A stretch of DNA of 64,000 nucleotides from Superficieibacter electus (GCF_002915575.1 NZ_PQGD01000007.1:212102-276101), one strand, 5' to 3'; counted from the first letter of the stretch, positions 8,660 through 19,525 are shown. The notes: generated by a model from the letters alone, not told the origin. Translations and numbers: made by a program.

Positions 8660-9355
8660 ATGTTGGACGAACTTAAAAATTCGGTGTTTGCGGCAAATCT
8701 GGCGCTGCCGGAATATCAACTCGTAACATTTACCTGGGGAAACGTCAGCGGTATTGATCGTCAGCAGGGGCTGGTGGCGATTAAACCATCCGGCGTTGAC
8801 TATGCGCTGATGACGGTTGAGGACATCGTCATCGTCGAACTTGAAAGCGGCAGGGTGGTTGAAGGTAAAAACAAACCGTCATCGGATACCGCTACCCATC
8901 TGGCGCTTTACCGCGCTTTTGAATCGCTGGGCGGTATTGTGCACACTCACTCCCGGCATGCGACGATCTGGGCGCAGGCCGCTAAGCCGCTCAAGGCAAT
9001 GGGAACAACCCACGCGGATTATTTTTACGGTGAAATCCCCTGTACGCGCCCGCTAACCAGCGAAGAAATCCGCGAGGATTATGAAGCGAATACCGGGCGG
9101 GTGATTATTGAAACGTTGCATAACCATAATATCGATCCGTTAAGCATTCCCGCTACGCTGGTACATGGTCATGGGCCTTTTGCCTGGGGAAAAGACGCGG
9201 ATAACGCAGTGCATAACGCCGTCGTGCTGGAGGAAATTGCTTACATGAATATGTGTACTCTGCAGTTAGCGCATCAGCAACCGCCGGTATCACAGGAATT
9301 ACTGGATAAACATTATTTACGTAAGCACGGCAGCAATGCCTATTACGGCCAGTGA
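8660..9355 (+). CDS. L-ribulose-5-phosphate 4-epimerase (UlaF/SgbE/AraD-like)
   Basis: This 231-residue class II aldolase-type epimerase has the zinc histidines of AraD: His95 and His97 in VHTHSRHA, and His171 in [11 protein letters not shown]. Other family motifs are [24 protein letters not shown] and [15 protein letters not shown]. It converts L-ribulose-5-P to D-xylulose-5-P, which enters the pentose phosphate pathway, so it is the final step of the cluster. The start follows ctggag. A hairpin 20 bp after the stop ends the operon. Confidence 0.92.
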   Translation: MLDELKNSVFAANLALPEYQLVTFTWGNVSGIDRQQGLVAIKPSGVDYALMTVEDIVIVELESGRVVEGKNKPSSDTATHLALYRAFESLGGIVHTHSRHATIWAQAAKPLKAMGTTHADYFYGEIPCTRPLTSEEIREDYEANTGRVIIETLHNHNIDPLSIPATLVHGHGPFAWGKDADNAVHNAVVLEEIAYMNMCTLQLAHQQPPVSQELLDKHYLRKHGSNAYYGQ

Positions 9356-9374
9356 TAATAAAGGCTAAATCTGA

Positions 9375-9394
9375 AAGGCTCCTTGCGGAGCCTT
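9375..9394. terminator. Bidirectional hairpin between the pentitol cluster and potE
   Basis: An 8-bp perfect stem (aaggctcc / ggagcctt) with a TTGC loop lies between two convergent genes and could serve both. The T run on the + side is interrupted (gaacctttt). Confidence 0.65.
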
Positions 9395-9401
9395 GAACCT
9401 T

Positions 9402-10715
9402 TTATCCGTGTTTATTCTTCAGTTCAAACCGGGGCGATACCAGACCATACAGCGTCCAGCCCATAAAGGTGACTATCGCGCCATACAGCATGGCTTCTTC
9501 ACCCGAGGAATACAGCGCATAAAAACTGTAAACCGCGCCGATAAACGCCACCACGTTTGCCGCTTTGGCCTTACCTGGCTCGACTTTCGCGACCTTCTGA
9601 ATAATCACCAGTGCCGCCATCGACAGAATATACGGAATGATGTTGGTCACCACCGCCAGATTCACCAGCACGTTAAACTGGCTATTGAGCGACGGACTGA
9701 TGGTCATCAACGACAACCCGCTCTGGAAAATCACAATGGCCAGCATGCCCTGAATCGGCGCGTCGGCTTTACTCAGGCGTGAGAAGATTTTCGGGAAATA
9801 GCCTTCATCGGCGGAGGATTTAAACACCTGGGCAATCGTAAACTGCCAGCCGAGCAGTGAGCCACAGCAGGACATCACCATCAGCCCCATGATGATTTTC
9901 CCCACGCCCGGGGTAAACATCTGCGTGAAGGCAACGCCAAACGGCGCGGTGGAGTGAGCGAGATCCAGATTCGGCACAATCCCGGCAATCACGTTAGTCG
10001 AGACAATATAAATGACCGCCGCGCCAAGCGTGCCGCCAAGCACCGCGATGGGAACGTTACGCTCCGGGTTTTCCACCACATCGGTATTGGCGCAGGCCGA
10101 CTCCAGGCCAAGAAACGCCCACAGCGTCATCGCAATGGACGATCCTACCGCGCCAAAGAACGGCACGTTGTGTGGATTCCACGATGCGACGTACAGCGAC
10201 GGGCTGAACCAGAACCAGCCGATAAGGCACAATCCCACCACCGGAATAATGACTCCCCAGACGGTGACACTGCTGATCTGCCCGGTGATCCGCGCGCCGC
10301 CAAAGTTTGCCACGGTGCAAATCCACAGCACGCCAATGGTCGCCAGACCAATCTGCAGCGGGCTGAGCTGCAGCCCCAGCAGTTCGGTGCCATAGCCGAC
10401 CGCCGAAATGGCAATCGCCACGTTAGCTATTAGCAGCGACACGCCGTAGGTGTAGTTCGCCATAAAGTTGCCGGATTTGCCGAAGGCATACTCCGCGTAG
10501 CCACCCATCCCGCCGGATTTACGACTGAACATGCCGCATTTAGCGAAAGCCCACGCCAGCGCCATAGAGCCGACGGCGGTTACCAGCCAGGAGATAATCG
10601 AAATGGTGCCCACTTCAGCAAGTTTGGTCGGTAGCATGATGATCCCGGAACCCATCATATTCACCATCGTCAGAATGGTAAGCTGGACCACGCCCATTTT
10701 ATTGGATTTGCTCAT
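9402..10715 (-). CDS. potE: Putrescine-ornithine antiporter
   Basis: This 437-residue APC-superfamily membrane protein closely matches my memory of E. coli PotE (439 residues). It has about twelve hydrophobic spans, the N-terminal MVNMMGSGIIMLPTKLA segment (GSG substrate-binding helix 1) and an ending in SPRFELKNKHG. It exchanges external ornithine for internal putrescine in the inner membrane. This feeds ornithine decarboxylase and consumes protons during acid stress. Its ATG overlaps the speF stop (ttatga), giving a coupled speF-potE operon under control of the speFL leader. The codon after the start region is slightly shorter than in E. coli. Confidence 0.96.
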   Translation of the reverse strand: MSKSNKMGVVQLTILTMVNMMGSGIIMLPTKLAEVGTISIISWLVTAVGSMALAWAFAKCGMFSRKSGGMGGYAEYAFGKSGNFMANYTYGVSLLIANVAIAISAVGYGTELLGLQLSPLQIGLATIGVLWICTVANFGGARITGQISSVTVWGVIIPVVGLCLIGWFWFSPSLYVASWNPHNVPFFGAVGSSIAMTLWAFLGLESACANTDVVENPERNVPIAVLGGTLGAAVIYIVSTNVIAGIVPNLDLAHSTAPFGVAFTQMFTPGVGKIIMGLMVMSCCGSLLGWQFTIAQVFKSSADEGYFPKIFSRLSKADAPIQGMLAIVIFQSGLSLMTISPSLNSQFNVLVNLAVVTNIIPYILSMAALVIIQKVAKVEPGKAKAANVVAFIGAVYSFYALYSSGEEAMLYGAIVTFMGWTLYGLVSPRFELKNKHG

Positions 10716-12910
10716 AACGGTTCTCCTTGTAGCAGCGCAGAGGACGTATCCAGGGGGTTAACGACGTTGCACCACACCTGTTTGCGACCATCGTGTTCTT
10801 CGATATACACACCCTGTAATTCCGGGGCGAAACCCGGCAGAAGATTAATTCCTTCTTCAAGGGCGCTGAAATAGCGCAGCACCGCGCCGCCCCAGACTTC
10901 TCCGGGCACCACGCACAATACGCCCGGCGGGTAGGGTAGCGCGCCCTCCGCCGCAATACGGCCCTCCGCATCCTGTAAGCGCACCAGCTCCACCTGGCCA
11001 CGGAGCAAGGCATAGTTGGCTTCCTGCGGGTTAAGACAAACGCGGGGGAAATGCGCTTTACGAAACATCTCTTTTTGCAGCTGTTTCACATTATGCCGGG
11101 CATACAGATCGTGCATTTCCTGGCACAGCCGACGCAGCGTATAACCGGCATAACGATCCTGATACTGGCGGTACAGTGACGGCAGCACCTCTTTTAACGG
11201 CGCGTCGACGTCGAGTAATTTTTCAAAACGCACCAGTAAGGCTACCAGCTGTTGCAGCTTCGCCATGTCCTCTGCGGGGGTCAGCAGGAAAAGAATAGAG
11301 TTCAGATCGCATTTTTCCGGGACCACGCCGTTTTCACGCAGGAAATGGGCAAGAATGGTCGCCGGTACGCCGAAGGACTCATATTCGCCGCTGGCGGTGT
11401 CAATGCCGGGCGTGGTCAGCAGCAGCTTGCAGGGATCGACAAAATATTGATGTTCAGCGTATCCTTCAAAGGCGTGCCAGTGCTCTCCCGGCACAAAGTG
11501 GAAAAAGCGCAGATCGCTGGCGATATCAGCGGTCGGCCAGCGCTGCCAGGCTTTTCCGTCAACCTCGTCAGGCACAAACGGGCGAATATGCTGGCAGTTA
11601 TCAAGGATCAACTTGCGGGCCTCAATGCCGTTTATCACGCAGTCCATCCACATATTGCGTCCGCACACGCCCTCATGCATCTGCGCATTAATATCCAGCG
11701 CGGCAAAAAGCGGATAAAACGGGCTGGTGGAGGCATGCATCATAAAGGCATTGTTCAAACGCTTATGCGGCACATAGCGCGACTGGCCTTTAATGTGGCG
11801 GTCTTTTTTATGGATTTGCGAGGTCTGCGAAAAACCGGCCTGCTGTTTATGCACTGACTGGGTTACCAGAATGCCAGGATCGTTTGCATTCAGTTCCAGC
11901 AGTAGCGGCGAGCAGTCCGCCATCATCGGAATGAATTGTTCATAACCGACCCAGGCTGAATCAAACAGAATGTAGTCGCACAGATGTCCGATGTTATCCA
12001 CGACCTGGCGGGCGTTATACATCGTGCCGTCATAGGTGCCAAGCTGGATCACCGCCAGACGGAACGGTCGCGCGTCGCGGGCGCGCTGCGGCGCAACCTC
12101 AGCAATCAGCTCGCGTAAATAACGTTCTTCAAAGCAATGGGCATCAATACCACCAATAAAACCATACGGATTACGCGCCGTTTCAAGATACACCGGCGTT
12201 GCGCCCGCCTGAAGCAGCGCACCGTGATGGTTTGATTTATGGTTATTACGATCGAACAATACCAAATCGCCCGGCGTTAATAGCGCATTCAGCACGACTT
12301 TATTGGCCGACGAGGTACCGTTGAGGACAAAATACGTTTTATCGGCATTAAAAACTTTTGCGGCGTGCTGCTGGGCGGTACAGGGCGCGCCCTCGTGGAT
12401 TAATAAATCTCCCATCGCCACATCGGCGTTACACAAATCCGAGCGGAACAGGGTTTCGCCAAAGAATTCGACAAACTGATTGCCAGCCGGATGGCGGCGG
12501 AAAAATTCCCCGCCCTGATGTCCGGGACAGTCAAAAGCGCTATTACCCTGATTGACGTAATCCACCAGCGCACGGAAAAAAGGCGGCCGCAGTTGGCTTT
12601 CATATTTATATGCGGCAGCTTCCAGTTGGCGGCCATAATACTCCCTGCGGCTGTCGTCGAATTCAAACACGCCCTGAGTGCGGGAAAGATACTCAGCGGG
12701 AACCCGCTGGTCATCAGCCAGCGCAACAAAGACCGGCAGATGATAGCCGGTCGCGTCGATCTCATCGAGTTTGCCGTTTTCCATCTCATCAAGAGTTAAT
12801 ACAACGGCGGCAACGTTAATAAAATGCGTTTCGGCTGTACTGACGATATCGCGCTGAGTACAAAAACAGTCAGGGCAGGCACGGCTAACGGCAATTTTTA
12901 ATTGAGACAT
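10712..12910 (-). CDS. speF: Inducible ornithine decarboxylase
   Basis: This 732-residue protein has the length of E. coli SpeF. It has an N-terminal wing domain (Orn/Lys/Arg decarboxylase N-terminal type). The central PLP-dependent fold-type I domain has the lysine in SVHKQQAG that binds the cofactor, and GNGTSS-like and HKSNHHG motifs contact PLP phosphate. A C-terminal domain follows. It decarboxylates ornithine to putrescine in the cytoplasm and works with PotE next door. I chose ATG 12910; a TTG two codons earlier is also in frame, but the shorter start restores the family length. Expression should depend on the leader peptide gene speFL 254 bp upstream. Confidence 0.96.
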   Translation of the reverse strand: MSQLKIAVSRACPDCFCTQRDIVSTAETHFINVAAVVLTLDEMENGKLDEIDATGYHLPVFVALADDQRVPAEYLSRTQGVFEFDDSRREYYGRQLEAAAYKYESQLRPPFFRALVDYVNQGNSAFDCPGHQGGEFFRRHPAGNQFVEFFGETLFRSDLCNADVAMGDLLIHEGAPCTAQQHAAKVFNADKTYFVLNGTSSANKVVLNALLTPGDLVLFDRNNHKSNHHGALLQAGATPVYLETARNPYGFIGGIDAHCFEERYLRELIAEVAPQRARDARPFRLAVIQLGTYDGTMYNARQVVDNIGHLCDYILFDSAWVGYEQFIPMMADCSPLLLELNANDPGILVTQSVHKQQAGFSQTSQIHKKDRHIKGQSRYVPHKRLNNAFMMHASTSPFYPLFAALDINAQMHEGVCGRNMWMDCVINGIEARKLILDNCQHIRPFVPDEVDGKAWQRWPTADIASDLRFFHFVPGEHWHAFEGYAEHQYFVDPCKLLLTTPGIDTASGEYESFGVPATILAHFLRENGVVPEKCDLNSILFLLTPAEDMAKLQQLVALLVRFEKLLDVDAPLKEVLPSLYRQYQDRYAGYTLRRLCQEMHDLYARHNVKQLQKEMFRKAHFPRVCLNPQEANYALLRGQVELVRLQDAEGRIAAEGALPYPPGVLCVVPGEVWGGAVLRYFSALEEGINLLPGFAPELQGVYIEEHDGRKQVWCNVVNPLDTSSALLQGEPL

Positions 12911-13163
12911 AATCAACTCGTTATTTTAGATAATAGTTATCCCTCAATTTCCTGAAGTGGAAATTGATCGCGGCGGAAAAAAAGCAATAAAGATGCGCTG
13001 ATAAAAATATCAGTAATATGCTTTTTTGAAATAGAATGAATCCTGCCAGTCCGTGGCTGGCAATGCAGGATTTATTCAGGGCGAGCGCGGTTTGCTACAG
13101 GCGTAACCTGTATTGCACAAAGTTCAGGGAATTCTGTATGCTGAAGCGCCCGAGGTCAAAAGA
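12911..13163 (-). promoter_or_regulatory. speF leader region between speFL and speF
   Basis: These 253 bp are transcribed but untranslated. In E. coli the corresponding segment carries a Rho-dependent terminator that ornithine-induced arrest on speFL disables. A visible hairpin is tgccag / ctggca (13044-13049 with 13057-13062). I see no other gene in it. The regulatory role is known for the family and inferred here from conserved speFL and gene order. Confidence 0.65.
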
Positions 13164-13268
13164 CTATCGGGCATTAAAGAAGTGGAAGTCAAAACTATTG
13201 CGGTGGGCAAACATCATAATATGCGTGGTTCGCCTGATATGAGGCATTATTCTGTTATTGTTTTCCAT
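13164..13268 (-). CDS. speFL: Ornithine-sensing leader peptide of the speF-potE operon
   Basis: Read on the minus strand from ATG at 13268 to TAG at 13164, this frame encodes exactly 34 residues. It begins MENNNRIMPHIRRTTHIM and ends FDFHFFNAR. E. coli SpeFL is also 34 residues and, from memory, differs at only about three positions. The peptide stalls its own ribosome when it captures ornithine, which exposes the speF message. The HIRR segment and the FDFHFFNAR arrest end are retained, and the paired arginines are encoded AGG-CGA, slow codons thought to add polyamine sensing. Conservation at protein level in a non-coding-looking gap makes this call strong despite its size. Confidence 0.93.
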   Translation of the reverse strand: MENNNRIMPHIRRTTHIMMFAHRNSFDFHFFNAR

Positions 13269-13525
13269 CGTCACACCATTCATACGTTGATTGAAGGTAT
13301 GCGTATTTTATCCGTAAAAATGCCATTAACTGTGAAGTTGATCACTTAAAAACGATCTTTTCAGAAATAATTATACACTGTTTATGCATATGTGCGGCGC
13401 AGCAATTGAATGTAATTTATTTGTGAATTATATGTAATTTCTTTTATTTTAAGAAAATCCTTTTTCTGCAGGGAATAATTGGTTGAAGAGAGGAAAATTA
13501 ATCCGAATGGTATATGAATAGTTAT

Positions 13526-14203
13526 TCAAATCATAAATCGGTAGCCAATGCCTGTTTCGGTTAATAAATGCCGGGGGCGAGCTGGATCGGCTTCTAATTT
13601 CTGGCGCAGATGTCCCATATAAATGCGTAAATAATGACTATGTTCTACGGCGTTGGGTCCCCAGACCTGGTTTAACAGTTGACGCTGAGTAAGTACTTTG
13701 CCTGAATTATTTAACAATACTGCCAGCAGACGAAATTCAATCGGCGTTAAATGAACCTCTTCACCATTACGTAAAATGCGCCGTGCCACCCGATCAACGG
13801 TTATCGTGCCAAATGTCACCACCGGTTCCGTTTTCTCCGTACTGGCGTGCCGGCGCATCGCCACCCGCAGGCGTGCCTGAAGTTCGCCGATGCCGAATGG
13901 CTTGCTGAGGTAATCATCGGCACCAGCATCAAGCGCATCAATTTTATCGGTTTCATCTGTACGCGCGGAGAGCACAATCACGGGCATTTGGCTCCACAGC
14001 CGCACTTCGCGAATAAAGTCGATGCCGTCGCCGTCCGGCAGGCCAAGGTCGAGGATAGTCAGATCCGGCTTACGGCTGGCGGCTTCAAGCAGACCGCGCT
14101 GGAGCGTATCGGCTTCATACACCCGTAGTCCGTCCGCTTCCAGTGCTGTGCGCAATAAGCGCCGAATTGCCTGTTCATCTTCAATAATCAGGATCGTAAT
14201 CAC
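13526..14203 (-). CDS. kdpE: Response regulator KdpE
   Basis: This 225-residue OmpR-type response regulator has an N-terminal receiver domain with phospho-acceptor Asp52 in LTILDLGLPDGDG and the acidic pair Glu8-Asp9. The C-terminal winged-helix DNA-binding domain contains TPIEFRLLAVLLNNSGKVLT and ends YRFMI. Phosphorylated by KdpD, it activates kdpFABC when K+ is limiting. Its start codon overlaps the end of kdpD, so the two are translated as a coupled pair. The length equals that of E. coli KdpE. Confidence 0.96.
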   Translation of the reverse strand: MITILIIEDEQAIRRLLRTALEADGLRVYEADTLQRGLLEAASRKPDLTILDLGLPDGDGIDFIREVRLWSQMPVIVLSARTDETDKIDALDAGADDYLSKPFGIGELQARLRVAMRRHASTEKTEPVVTFGTITVDRVARRILRNGEEVHLTPIEFRLLAVLLNNSGKVLTQRQLLNQVWGPNAVEHSHYLRIYMGHLRQKLEADPARPRHLLTETGIGYRFMI

Positions 14204-16878
14204 AACGCGTCATTACCTTCTTCAAGCTCAGGGGGGGCATCCTGGGGTAGAGTAACACGAAAACAGGCCCCGCCCTGTGGCCGATTCACGGCGGTGAGCG
14301 TGCCGCCGTGAACGCTGACGATGGCCTGGCAAATCGCCAGACCTAAACCTACGCCGGGGATCGCCGACTCTTTCATGCCCCGGGCAAACTTCTCAAAAAT
14401 AATCTTTTCCTGCCCCGCCGGGATGCCCGGCCCGCTGTCCCATACTTCCAGTACCAGTTGTTTATCCGCTATCCAGGCATTAAGACCAATTTGCGCCTGG
14501 CGTCCGGCATATTTAAGCGCGTTTTCCAGCAAATTGATTAATACACGCTCAAACAATGGGCCGTCGACATGGATGAGCTGTAATGGTTCGCCCAGCGCCA
14601 GCGTAACAGGTCGGCTGCCGGGCTCCAGGCTCTGCAATGCGCTGCCGACCACTTCCTCCAGCGTCAGCCACTCTTTCTTAAGATTAAAGCCACCGGATTG
14701 AATACGCGCCATATCCAGTAGATTATTCACCAGGCGCGTGGTATTCAGCACATGTTGACGAATTTCGCTGGCCTGCGGGGCGTGCTTTGATCCTTCACTC
14801 GCCAGATCGAGCGTCAAAATTTCCGCCTGACCAAATAGCACCGTCAATGGGGTGCGCAAATCATGAGACAGCGCGGCAAGCAGGGCGTTACGCACACTTT
14901 CGCGCTCGCTGGCCAGCCGTGCCTGTTGTTCACTGGCGGTGAGGGCCAGGCGCTCCAGCGCGCTGGCGATCAGTAACGTAAACGTTTCCAGTAGCCGCTG
15001 TTGCTCGGGGATCATCAACTGGCGCAGGCTGCCCGGCTCCACGACCACCAGTCCGTGAGTACGGGTTGCACTTTTCAACGGCAGGATTTGATAAGGGACG
15101 CCGGGCAGGGTATCCGTTCCTGCGCCGGCAGGCTGGCCGCGATCAAAACTCCAGCGGGCAATCGCCTCGTCCCACGGCGTCATGCCGGGCTGTTGATTAA
15201 GCGGCACCAGCCGGGCGCTGACGTCGGGAAGTAAAAGCTGACTGCGGGCATGAAAAGTGGACTGAATAAACTGCTCACCAATGGTAGCGATATCCTCAGC
15301 ATTACGGCTGATCGCCAGGCGCTGCGACATCTCATACAGATGACGGGTACGCTGTTCGCGGTAACGGGCCACCCGCGCCTGGTAGCGCATTCCTGCCGTC
15401 AGATTACCGATCACCAGCCCGACAATCAGCATCACAATAAACGTCAGAATATACTGCACGTCCGACACGGCGAGGGTACCGTGCGGCGCAATGAAAAACA
15501 GATCGAAGCTGAGCACGTTGACAATGGTCGCCAGCACCGACGGCCATCGTCCGTAGCGCAGGGCTACCAGCACCACCGCCAACAGGTAAATCATGACCAG
15601 ATTGGTGGGATCGAACGCCGTCAGCCACTGCATGGCCATCAGAGTTATCCCGGCGCACAGCGCGAGGGCAACCGCACAGCCTTCCAGTTGAACGCGCCAG
15701 CGCTCAAGCAGCGGGCGTGTGTCGCTGGCCCGCGGCGGCGACAGCGGAGGGTCATCAAGCGCCACAATCAATAAATCCAGATCCGGCGCATGACGTGCCA
15801 GACGTCCGGCAAAAGAATCGCCCTGCCACCAGCGACGCCTTGTCTGGCGTCCCAGCACGATTTTGCCGAGATTGTGCTCGCGCGCATAGCGCAGAACGGC
15901 GCGCTCCTGTGACGGATCGGCGAGAGTCGCGGTTTCCGCCCCCAGCTCCTGCGCCAGCCGCAGGGCATTGAGGATCGCCTGGCGCTGTGCGCGGGCGAGG
16001 CGGTGCAGGCGTGGCGTTTCGACATACACCGTGTGCCAGACGCTGCCGAGTTTTGCCGCCAGACGGGCGGCGGTGCGCACCAGTTTTTCGCTGCCGGTCT
16101 GATGGCCGATGCACAGCAGGATGGCGTCGCGGGTATGCCACACTTTCTCCTGGCCCTGATGCTCCCGCCAGACGCGCATCTGTTCATCCACCCGGTCGGC
16201 GGTACGCCTCAGCGCCAGTTCGCGCAGGGCATAAAGATTGCCTTTGCGGAAAAAATTTTCAATCGCTCGCTCGGCCTGTCCGGCAAGATAGACTTTCCCC
16301 TCGTGCAGGCGCTGGCGCAGGTCGTCGGGAGGAAGATCGACCAGCACCACGTCATCGGCGGCGTCAAATACCGGATCGGGCACCGTTTCGCGCACCTGAA
16401 TACCGGTAACGCCGCTGACCACATCGTTCAGACTTTCCAGGTGCTGAACGTTAAGGGTAGTAAACACATCAATGCCTGCCTCAAGCAGTTCCTCAACGTC
16501 CTGCCAGCGGCGCGGATGACGTGAACCTGGGGCGTTACTGTGCGCCAGCTCGTCCATGAGGATCAGCGCCGGACGTCGCGCCAGCGCAGCATCCAGGTCA
16601 AACTCCTGCACTTTACGCCCACGATGGGTGAGGGTACGCGCAGCCAGCATTGTCAGCCCTTCAAGCATTGCCGCCGTCTCTTTACGGCCGTGGGTCTCCA
16701 CCACGCCCGCCAGAATATCCAGCCCCTGCGCGCGCAGGCGCTGCGCTTCGGCCAGCATCGCCCAGGTTTTCCCCACCCCGGCACAGGCACCAAAAAATAT
16801 CTTCAGCTTACCCCGGTGCGCGGTGGCGGCCTGCTCCAGCAGGCGATCGGGATCAGGGCGCTGCGGCTCGTCGGTCAT
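14200..16878 (-). CDS. kdpD: Sensor histidine kinase KdpD
   Basis: This 892-residue inner-membrane kinase has the full KdpD layout. The N-terminal KdpD domain has Walker [11 protein letters not shown] (about residues 31-40) and is followed by a universal-stress-like domain to about 370. Four close membrane helices lie at about 395-500 and a GAF-like domain after them. The dimerisation/phosphoacceptor helix carries [13 protein letters not shown] (His near 670), and the ATPase domain has [11 protein letters not shown] and GVGLGLAIC. It senses K+ limitation and controls KdpE phosphorylation. The start overlaps the kdpC stop by four bases. Scattered substitutions relative to E. coli suggest a related but different genus. 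Confidence 0.96.
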   Translation of the reverse strand: MTDEPQRPDPDRLLEQAATAHRGKLKIFFGACAGVGKTWAMLAEAQRLRAQGLDILAGVVETHGRKETAAMLEGLTMLAARTLTHRGRKVQEFDLDAALARRPALILMDELAHSNAPGSRHPRRWQDVEELLEAGIDVFTTLNVQHLESLNDVVSGVTGIQVRETVPDPVFDAADDVVLVDLPPDDLRQRLHEGKVYLAGQAERAIENFFRKGNLYALRELALRRTADRVDEQMRVWREHQGQEKVWHTRDAILLCIGHQTGSEKLVRTAARLAAKLGSVWHTVYVETPRLHRLARAQRQAILNALRLAQELGAETATLADPSQERAVLRYAREHNLGKIVLGRQTRRRWWQGDSFAGRLARHAPDLDLLIVALDDPPLSPPRASDTRPLLERWRVQLEGCAVALALCAGITLMAMQWLTAFDPTNLVMIYLLAVVLVALRYGRWPSVLATIVNVLSFDLFFIAPHGTLAVSDVQYILTFIVMLIVGLVIGNLTAGMRYQARVARYREQRTRHLYEMSQRLAISRNAEDIATIGEQFIQSTFHARSQLLLPDVSARLVPLNQQPGMTPWDEAIARWSFDRGQPAGAGTDTLPGVPYQILPLKSATRTHGLVVVEPGSLRQLMIPEQQRLLETFTLLIASALERLALTASEQQARLASERESVRNALLAALSHDLRTPLTVLFGQAEILTLDLASEGSKHAPQASEIRQHVLNTTRLVNNLLDMARIQSGGFNLKKEWLTLEEVVGSALQSLEPGSRPVTLALGEPLQLIHVDGPLFERVLINLLENALKYAGRQAQIGLNAWIADKQLVLEVWDSGPGIPAGQEKIIFEKFARGMKESAIPGVGLGLAICQAIVSVHGGTLTAVNRPQGGACFRVTLPQDAPPELEEGNDAL

Positions 16879-17453
16879 TTATTTTCCTTTATGGCGTCGA
16901 GAGAAATATTCAGCTCAACAATATTTACCACAGGTTGACCGAGAAAGCTGAGAAGCGGTTTATGCGTGGCCTGGTCAATCAGCGGCATAATTTGTTCAAC
17001 GGATAACTGACGTGCTTTGGCGACGCGCGGCAGTTGCCAGAGCACGGCCTGCGGCGTCAGGTTGTTGTCCAGACCACTGGCAGAGGCTGTTGCCAGCTCC
17101 ACAGGAACTGAGCCGGACGCGTCAGGGTTTGCCGCCCGCAGTGTGTTAACCCGTTCGGCGATGGCGCGATCCTGCGCCGGATTACTGACCGCAAGGTTGC
17201 TGCCGCCGGACGCCATTGGATTATAGGGAGTGTCCGCCGTCGCCGACGGGCGACCATGAAAATAGTCTGGCCGGGTAAAATTCTGCCCGATCAGCGACGA
17301 TCCGCGCAGGCCATTTTCGCTATGGATCAGCGAGCCGTTGGCGCGATCGTTAAACCACCATTGCCCGAGCGCAGTAGTCAGCAGCGGATACAGGCCGCCG
17401 GTCAGCACGCTCAGTAAAATAAGCAGAGAAAATGCAGGACGTAACAGAGACAT
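16875..17453 (-). CDS. kdpC: K+-transporting ATPase subunit KdpC
   Basis: This 192-residue protein has one N-terminal membrane helix (about residues 7-27) and a periplasmic domain with the family blocks [30 protein letters not shown] and [12 protein letters not shown]. KdpC stabilises the complex between the channel-like subunit KdpA and the P-type ATPase KdpB. I chose ATG 17453, which has gaggtg at the right distance; a GTG two codons earlier is in frame. It lies 8 bp after kdpB and overlaps kdpD. Confidence 0.95.
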   Translation of the reverse strand: MSLLRPAFSLLILLSVLTGGLYPLLTTALGQWWFNDRANGSLIHSENGLRGSSLIGQNFTRPDYFHGRPSATADTPYNPMASGGSNLAVSNPAQDRAIAERVNTLRAANPDASGSVPVELATASASGLDNNLTPQAVLWQLPRVAKARQLSVEQIMPLIDQATHKPLLSFLGQPVVNIVELNISLDAIKENK

Positions 17454-17460
17454 AATCACC

Positions 17461-19509
17461 TCACGCCAGACCCAGCAGGGTCAGCAACAGATCGATAAGC
17501 TTAATGCCGATAAACGGCACAATCAGCCCGCCCAGGCCGTAAATCCATAAATTACGCCGTAGCATGGCAGACGCGGAAAGCGGCCTGTAGCTCACACCGC
17601 GCAGCGCCAGCGGGATCAGAAAAACAATGATTAGCGCGTTAAAAATCACCGCGCTGAGAATGGCGGAAGCAGGGGAGTGCAGATGCATAATATTCAGCGC
17701 ATCAATCTGCGGCCAGGTGGCAACAAACGCTGCCGGAATAATGGCAAAATACTTCGCCACGTCGTTGGCCAGGCTGAAGGTCGTCAGCGAGCCTCGGGTC
17801 ATCAACATCTGTTTCCCGATATGCACCACTTCAATCAGTTTGGTAGGGTTGGAGTCGAGATCCACCATATTTCCCGCCTCCTTCGCCGCCTGGGTGCCGG
17901 AGTTCATGGCGACGGCAACGTCGGCCTGCGCCAGCGCCGGGGCATCGTTAGTGCCGTCGCCGGTCATGGCCACCAGGCGTCCTTCTGCCTGATACTGACG
18001 GATTAGCGCCAGCTTCGCTTCCGGCGTAGCCTCAGCCAGAAAATCATCCACCCCGGCTTCAGCGGCAATGGCGGCGGCGGTCAGGCTATTATCGCCGGTG
18101 ATCATTACCGTCTTAATGCCCATTTGACGCAGACGGGCGAAACGCTCTTTAATCCCGCCTTTGACGATATCTTTTAGCGCGATGACGCCCAGGACCTGTG
18201 CGCCTTCTGCAACCACCAGCGGTGTCGCTCCCTGACGAGCGATCTCTTCTACGTTATGATCGACATCGGCCGGGAAGTGGCCACCATTGCTTTCAACATG
18301 ACGGCGGATGGCGTCCACAGAACCTTTGCGAATAGTCCGCTCATCAACATTTATGCCGCTCATACGTGTCTGGGCGGTAAACGGAATAAAAGTGGCATGT
18401 AAGGACTGAATATCCCGCTCGCGCAAATTGAAGCGCTGCTTTGCCAGCACCACGATGCTGCGGCCTTCCGGGGTTTCATCGGCCAGGGAGGCAAGCTGGG
18501 CCGCGTCGGCCCGCGTTTTTTCCTCCACGCCGTGCGCCGGAATAAACGCCGACGCCTGACGGTTGCCGAGAGTAATGGTGCCGGTTTTATCCAGCAGCAG
18601 AACGTCCACGTCACCCGCCGCTTCCACTGCGCGTCCGCTGGTGGCAATGACATTGGCACCCAGCATGCGGCTCATCCCGGCAATGCCGATTGCCGAAAGC
18701 AGGCCGCCGATGGTGGTCGGGATTAAACAGCCCAGCAGCGCCACCAGCGCGGTAACGCTTACCGGCTCGCCTGCCCACGCCGAGAAGGGCCATAGTGTGG
18801 CGGTTGCCAGCAGAAAGACGATGGTCAGGGCGATCAGCAAAATGGTCAGCGCAATCTCATTTGGTGTTTTACGCCGCTGCGCGTTCTCCACCATCGCGAT
18901 CATCCGGTCGAGAAAGGTTTCACCCGGGTTGACGCTGCATTCGATCACCAGCCAGTCAGAAAGGATACGCGTTCCGCCGGTCACTGAGGCAAAATCACCA
19001 CCCGACTCGCGGATCACTGGTGCAGATTCTCCGGTGATTGCGCTCTCATCCACCGACGCGCCGCCTTCAATGACTTCGCCATCGCAGGGGATAATGTCGC
19101 CAGCTTCCACCCGCACAATATCGCCTTTGCGCAAATCGGCAGCCAGAATACGTTCGCCTTGTGCGTCAGGTGACGGGCCGTGAAGTTTGCAGGCAAATGC
19201 CGTTTTCTGTACCCCTTTCAGACTACTGGCCTGAGCTTTACTGCGCCCCTCAGCCATCGCTTCGGCGAAATTAGCGAACAACACCGTAAACCATAGCCAC
19301 AGGCTAACAGCGGCGGTAAAACGTCCGTCGCCCGCCAGCTGACCGGTAAACATGGCGATAGCCAGCCCGGCGGTCAGCACGCTACCTACCCAGACAATAA
19401 ACATCACTGGGTTTCGAAGCTGGATCTGCGGGCTTAATTTTTTTAGCGACTCGACGGCCGCCTGCCGCATCAGGGCAGGTTCAAACAGCGCCTGTTTTTT
19501 GCGATTCAT
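17461..19509 (-). CDS. kdpB: K+-transporting ATPase catalytic subunit KdpB
   Basis: This 682-residue P-type ATPase has the phosphorylation motif DKTGT (Asp near 307), the actuator loop ITGESAPV and the nucleotide and hinge motifs [18 protein letters not shown]. Seven or so membrane helices are visible. It hydrolyses ATP to drive K+ uptake through KdpA at very low external K+. The serine of the TGES loop, target of inhibitory phosphorylation in E. coli, is kept. The start is chosen at ATG 19509 ([11 protein letters not shown]) to match the E. coli length. Upstream in-frame ATG 19512 and GTG 19521 are alternatives. Confidence 0.96.
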   Translation of the reverse strand: MNRKKQALFEPALMRQAAVESLKKLSPQIQLRNPVMFIVWVGSVLTAGLAIAMFTGQLAGDGRFTAAVSLWLWFTVLFANFAEAMAEGRSKAQASSLKGVQKTAFACKLHGPSPDAQGERILAADLRKGDIVRVEAGDIIPCDGEVIEGGASVDESAITGESAPVIRESGGDFASVTGGTRILSDWLVIECSVNPGETFLDRMIAMVENAQRRKTPNEIALTILLIALTIVFLLATATLWPFSAWAGEPVSVTALVALLGCLIPTTIGGLLSAIGIAGMSRMLGANVIATSGRAVEAAGDVDVLLLDKTGTITLGNRQASAFIPAHGVEEKTRADAAQLASLADETPEGRSIVVLAKQRFNLRERDIQSLHATFIPFTAQTRMSGINVDERTIRKGSVDAIRRHVESNGGHFPADVDHNVEEIARQGATPLVVAEGAQVLGVIALKDIVKGGIKERFARLRQMGIKTVMITGDNSLTAAAIAAEAGVDDFLAEATPEAKLALIRQYQAEGRLVAMTGDGTNDAPALAQADVAVAMNSGTQAAKEAGNMVDLDSNPTKLIEVVHIGKQMLMTRGSLTTFSLANDVAKYFAIIPAAFVATWPQIDALNIMHLHSPASAILSAVIFNALIIVFLIPLALRGVSYRPLSASAMLRRNLWIYGLGGLIVPFIGIKLIDLLLTLLGLA

Positions 19510-19525
19510 CATGTGTTCCACCGGC

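Noticed and set aside
9393-9782. Plus-strand open frame opposite potE
   Set aside because: It is the antisense of potE and starts in the terminator area without a ribosome site.
13036-13349. Two short plus-strand frames upstream of speF
   Set aside because: They overlap the conserved minus-strand speFL gene and its leader and show no conserved features.
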